DNA of 64,000 bases from Synchiropus splendidus. Lineage: Eukaryota; Chordata; Actinopteri; Syngnathiformes; Callionymidae. How positions within the stretch are numbered: position 1 is the stretch's first letter; the number at the start of each line of letters is the position of its first letter. Both the position numbers and the translations under genes were made by a program. The notes below the pieces were generated by a model. It was not told where the DNA came from. It ran no database searches and saw only the letters and a program-made list of their open reading frames with translations. Positions 59,940 through 64,000 of the stretch are shown here, in pieces. The stretch spans positions 10,973,501-11,037,500 of the forward strand of contig NC_071347.1 in NCBI RefSeq assembly GCF_027744825.2. Direction: 5' to 3'.

Positions 59940-61179
59940 GCAATTTGCTATCACTTGGCATTTGTAATACTTCATGTGGTCATGAGGTGCTGAGCAGTTG
60001 GCACCGTGAGTCAGGCTCATGGTCACATACTGCATTAGATATATAAAGGTTATGATGGTCATCTCCACTAGTCCTCAGTCCAACCATTTCTATTGAGCAT
60101 TGAGAAATGCAGAGGAAGTTGAACCATTTGACTCAACTGAAACACCTAGTGCCTGAACATGCAACAAAGACGGTTGACTTCGGCATCGACATTGGACGCA
60201 AAAGTCTACCGCCGTCAAAGTGTTCCAAAGTGTTGGCTGGGCTTGCACATTGAAAGGCTTTGCTAAAAAGTCGACCGCTCATAGCACTCCCCCTAATGTT
60301 TTCTGTAAAGGTTCTTGAAAATGATTTGTATGTGATGTGGCACATCGTCCGGACAGGTCAGCCGACCTCCTCGGAAAGCCTGGAGTAAAATCGGATCTAG
60401 ATCCCCTGGGCAGACTCACAGATGGGGTGGAGCCAATAAGAGCAATCGGATGCTATTGAAGGATGACGTGACGAACACTTGACGGCTGAATAACATAGCG
60501 AAAAGGCGCAGCACACATAGATGTCATGAGTCCTGCCTCCTGCGGAGAAGTTGAAAGCAAAAAGTGGAGCGCAATGAATACTTGAATGTTCTGGAGGCTA
60601 TGAAATTGAAAGGCCCTCTCCATCTTTTTTTTTTTTCCCCTCACTTGACAAAGGATTTCTGTGGAGGGGGAAGAAATTGAAACAGCTTGTGCTTTTTAAT
60701 CACAACTTCTGAGATTGATTGGCTGAAGATGTGTGCAAATCAATGCATCTTGACAGACATTCCTCTTTTATGATAATCCCGGTGTCAAGAGTGAAAAGAG
60801 GGAAAATAATGCAGCGAGGCTACCTGACACAAGAGGAGAAAAAGGGAAATAGAATATTCTTAACAATTGGGCACAGTTCCTGTTTTCATTTGCATATATT
60901 TCACATGGTACACTATCCTATCCTGATGTAAGCCATTGTCAAAGGAAAGAGGCCACACATTGTTCACTTTAATCTATTTAAAATGCTCACCTGATTTTAT
61001 TTTATCTTGTTTTTTTCAGTCTAAATGTCGATGATATAGATCAATCAGGGGTTGAGCCAGACGTCCCTTGCTTGTCATCTCTTTGAAAATGGCTGTACTT
61101 CTGCAAATGTTGGATATCACAAAACACATGAAGGTATTTTGATTCCCAGGTCTAGATCAAACTCAGGCTACAGTGATCA
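59940..61179. other. Intergenic sequence, no gene seen
   Basis: Mixed unique sequence; frames on both strands at 60130-60930 have no domain. Nothing else is recognised. Confidence 0.5.
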
Positions 61180-61312
61180 AGTATTACGCAAGAGGTTCAT
61201 CATCAATACTTTGTCCAAAGTCACCATGTTGGTTTTGGAGTTAGTCATTCCCCCTGGTGGATATATTGGTGAACAGCAATACCAACATAAAGGGAGCATA
61301 AGTGGGCCTTTA
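61180..61312 (-). mobile_element. Harbinger-like MITE fragment, copy 2
   Basis: Ends AAAGGGAGCATAAGTGGGCC next to TTA, the mirror of the end at 20976. The reverse complement follows copy 1 through TTGGTATTGCTGTTCACC and CTCCAAAACCAACATGGTGA, but lacks about 55 bases present there just inside the end. The remainder of the element is not recognisable. Confidence 0.6.
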
Positions 61313-62780
61313 GACCACACCATCCTATGCCGAAATATTCCCTTGGATTTCTGAAACAGTTATTTCACTGAATCAAAGTGAGAGTATCATAGATTTGTAA
61401 ACTATGTCTAAACATGTCACTCGGTTTGGCTTGCCTGTCAGAGTCTGAGCAACTATGAGACTCCTCATAGTAGTACTTCTTGTCTTTCTCTTGCTTCTCT
61501 GCTGCGTCAGCTCACCTTCTGGAGCTCAACTTTGTTGGGGTAAAAGATCAAAGGTCATATGAATCCCAAAACGCATTTCACTTTGTAACATAGTCAATGA
61601 TGATCAACACACTTTAAAAAAAAAAAAAAACATTGAATGAGGCCCCATCACAAATAACAAATGCCGAAGTTATGAGAGGTAGAATATTGTTTTTGTTTTT
61701 CTTTTCTTGTTGTCTACCTTTGGATCGACAGGTAGGTTGTGATCTCCCAGCAATGGAATGTAATACAGTGGTGTTGGATTACGTTCCCATCTCATTTAAA
61801 GACCAACTGTTTTATACTAGTTTAGCAATGAAGCCTAGATCAAAGGATCAAACGCACAATAGATTCATTGTCTTTCTGGAGGCAATTCCTGTACTGGCCT
61901 GTCTGTTGTGTATTGGGAAGGAGATTTTGCTTTCCAAATAATTTCAAATATTCTGTATGCTTTTGAAATGTGGGGGGAAGTGACCAGAAGAAACCCTTGA
62001 AACTGGAGGAAAACAAGTTCGCTCCAATCCCAGGGGAACCATCTTGCTGTGACCAAATATTTAAGGCAATGTCTTGAATAAACTGATAATAATAATTATT
62101 ATTATGTTGCGTTTTAGAATTTCCATGATGCACAACTGGAAGTTGAAAGAGTGGAATGTCAAGCAGTCATATTTTACTGTCACAATTACACATTGATCCA
62201 GTCAAATGCACAATATTTTGGTTAACTTTAATAATCCAGATGCAAATATCTAAATAAAGGGCACATTTTCCAGACGATTTCAGTGCTAAACAGCTAACAC
62301 CATTTTATTTTGTCATCATTGAAAAAATACATCAGCACAAAGGTGATATAGATTCCAGTACTTTCTTCAATTGCTATTACTATTATTAAATATAAATAAA
62401 TGTTTTATATTTTTCAACCAAAATGAGGTGTGTTTTTGTCATTATGAGATCACATTATTTTTTCTTTTACAGTGTTGCAATGTAAACATCATTCCACTGC
62501 AATAGTAAATAGTAAAAATGCAGGGTAAGTTACAGTGACCCAGCGACCCATCAACAAACAAACCATGATCTTCACCGAAGAATAAAGTTGAGTGCTGTTC
62601 AAAGTCCACTGTGCTATTAAGGCTTGAGAGATTTTAACGCCCACCATTCTGATGTTTTGCCAGCATCATCATCGTGATTCAGCGCTGCTGCTAAACTATG
62701 TGTGTTAAAAATGTCTTCGCCTAACACTTGCGTTCTATAAATAAAAAGAAGGGGAACGCTCTTTAAAAGATATATGTAAC
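61313..62780. other. Intergenic sequence, no gene seen
   Basis: AT-rich unique sequence. A 102-codon + frame at 61633-61941 and reverse frames at 61840-62133 overlap without domains. No repeat is recognised. Confidence 0.5.
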
Positions 62781-63180
62781 CAGCCAGCGAGGTTGTTATG
62801 GTCAAACCAAGACGGATGCACGGCTGAGATAACTTCCATTTGCAGTGTTATCCGGGCGGCATGGAGCCATATAGTATTTATGTGTTAATCGATATAGTAG
62901 CCGGATGACACCATGTCCCCGCTCCGTTCTGTCACCATGATGGCTCACTAATTTTGGAAGACATGCTTTCTCCTGCCGCCCTCACTGGGGTCTGAGACGC
63001 TTTCATTTGGCTGTAAAAACGCCAATCAGGAGGTTACTTCTCGTTCCTGGGGGAGGTCACGATAGGGGCAGGTCCATAGGAGGATGTATATTCACATACT
63101 TCTGTGAGACGCCCCGCTCACCCCTGACACCCCATTTGGGCTGTAATTTCATGTTGTTAAAGTGACAGAATCAGTGTCCA
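62780..63180. promoter_or_regulatory. Candidate conserved non-coding element
   Basis: A non-repetitive, balanced block in AT-rich surroundings with TTAATCGATATAGTAGCC, GTCACCATGATGGCTCAC, TAATTTTGG and AAAACGCCAATCAGG. It has only short frames without domains, so it may be regulatory. Conservation is untested. Confidence 0.33.
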
Positions 63181-63233
63181 GAGAGAAGAAGAATCTTGAA
63201 CATAGAGGCCCGAGCTTTCACCTCTTAACAGAG

Positions 63234-63278
<45 letters not shown>

Positions 63279-64000
63279 AGGTTGTATACGTCGGAAAAAA
63301 TGCATAATGGATTTGCAAACTTACATAATAAATGAAACAAATGGAGTCACTTGCTTGAAAGGTACTAAACTTATGTCAAATACATAAAGAAGCAAACAGG
63401 AAAAACATATATTTAAGAGAAACTCCAACCTTAAACATTTACATAAAGTAATGTTTACATTAAGCAGCCATGCGTTACATAATTAAATACATTAAACAAC
63501 AAGAAAAGATAATTAATGATGTAAAAAAAGGGACGTTAGACACATTATGAGATCATAATAATGATATATGATATATAAATAGTTCTCTTCATAATATACT
63601 AAAGAGTATTGGAAAAATCTAACAGAAACAAAAAGAAAGTGTGTTTGTATTATATAAGATGCAAACTTGAAGCGTGTAAACACGGTTGCATGTGCAGGCC
63701 ATTTCCAACACTTTCATAACACAACAAAATGCTCACACCATCACAGACTCACACAAATGCCACCAACACTATGGCTCGACTCACTTTAACACACTTGTAA
63801 CAAGTGCAACAAGTGTACTAAGTCAAATACGTTTGTGCAGTAAACAGCCAACCTACCTTTAATGTTGAGGAGAAACTTCTTTCACTTGTAAATGTTTGTG
63901 AATCGAACCAAAATGTGGTGATAGCAGGTGCACAAATTTGTCAAAGCTGCTGCGAGAGGCAAACAACATGTCTGATGTCGCTTCCTCTCTAATTTAATGT
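63181..64000. other. Intergenic sequence, no gene seen
   Basis: AT-rich sequence to the window end, with a (CA)n microsatellite. No exon, RNA gene or transposon end is recognised. Confidence 0.5.
63235..63275 (+). repeat. (CA)n microsatellite
   Basis: A pure run of about 20 AC units. Confidence 0.97.

Noticed and set aside
1..64000. CRISPR arrays, bacterial operons, ribosomal RNA or tRNA genes
   Set aside because: No regular short repeats with unique spacers, no Shine-Dalgarno-linked gene series and no cloverleaf with A/B boxes was recognised; the sequence is clearly vertebrate nuclear DNA.

Overview
The window looks like nuclear DNA of a ray-finned (teleost) fish. It is AT-rich overall and has spliced coding exons with GT/AG borders. 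It is littered with short non-autonomous DNA transposons (hAT, Harbinger-like, Tc1/mariner-like), LINE 3' tails of the kind common in fish, and long (TA)n, (CA)n and (AAT)n microsatellites. I could not identify the species. No bacterial, viral or plasmid features were seen.

One protein-coding gene is supported, and only its 3' end lies here. On the + strand, positions 1-2031 are the tail of an intron. Exon 2032-2186 encodes the end of a membrane span and the juxtamembrane tail of a classical cadherin (YDEEGGGEQDQ). Intron 2187-3765 follows. Exon 3766-4335 encodes the C-terminal tail and stop codon. A 3' UTR runs to a poly(A) signal at 4737-4742. The tail looks most like the vertebrate type III (DN/Hz, 'neural-cadherin-like') cadherins. 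The p120-catenin-binding core is intact, but the beta-catenin-binding end is strongly diverged.

From about 4.8 kb to 64 kb no gene is supported on either strand. Every open frame there is short, lacks recognisable domains, and mostly lies in repeats or low-complexity sequence. This is a gene-desert-like flank of about 59 kb. It holds: (i) mobile-element copies, several with clear terminal inverted repeats and target duplications (hAT at 9289-9832 and 58823-59931, a TA-flanked MITE at 28116-28356, a 622-bp element at 18753-19374, a hAT-like pair at 548-1228 and 41113-41798, and a Harbinger-like pair near 21.0 and 61.2 kb); (ii) an array of three ~600-bp tandem units at 10934-12373; (iii) microsatellites and some strong hairpins; (iv) non-repetitive stretches with homeodomain-type TAAT motifs that look like candidate regulatory elements.

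The most interesting item is a pair of diverged, collinear ~185-bp sequences at 33633-33816 and 35914-36102. They share ordered blocks (GCTTAAATGAC, AAGACCCT, GTTATTTCAATC, TAATTGCTC, CTAATTGATA) at conserved spacing, as expected of a locally duplicated enhancer under constraint. All regulatory calls are inference from sequence alone; no alignment or search was run.
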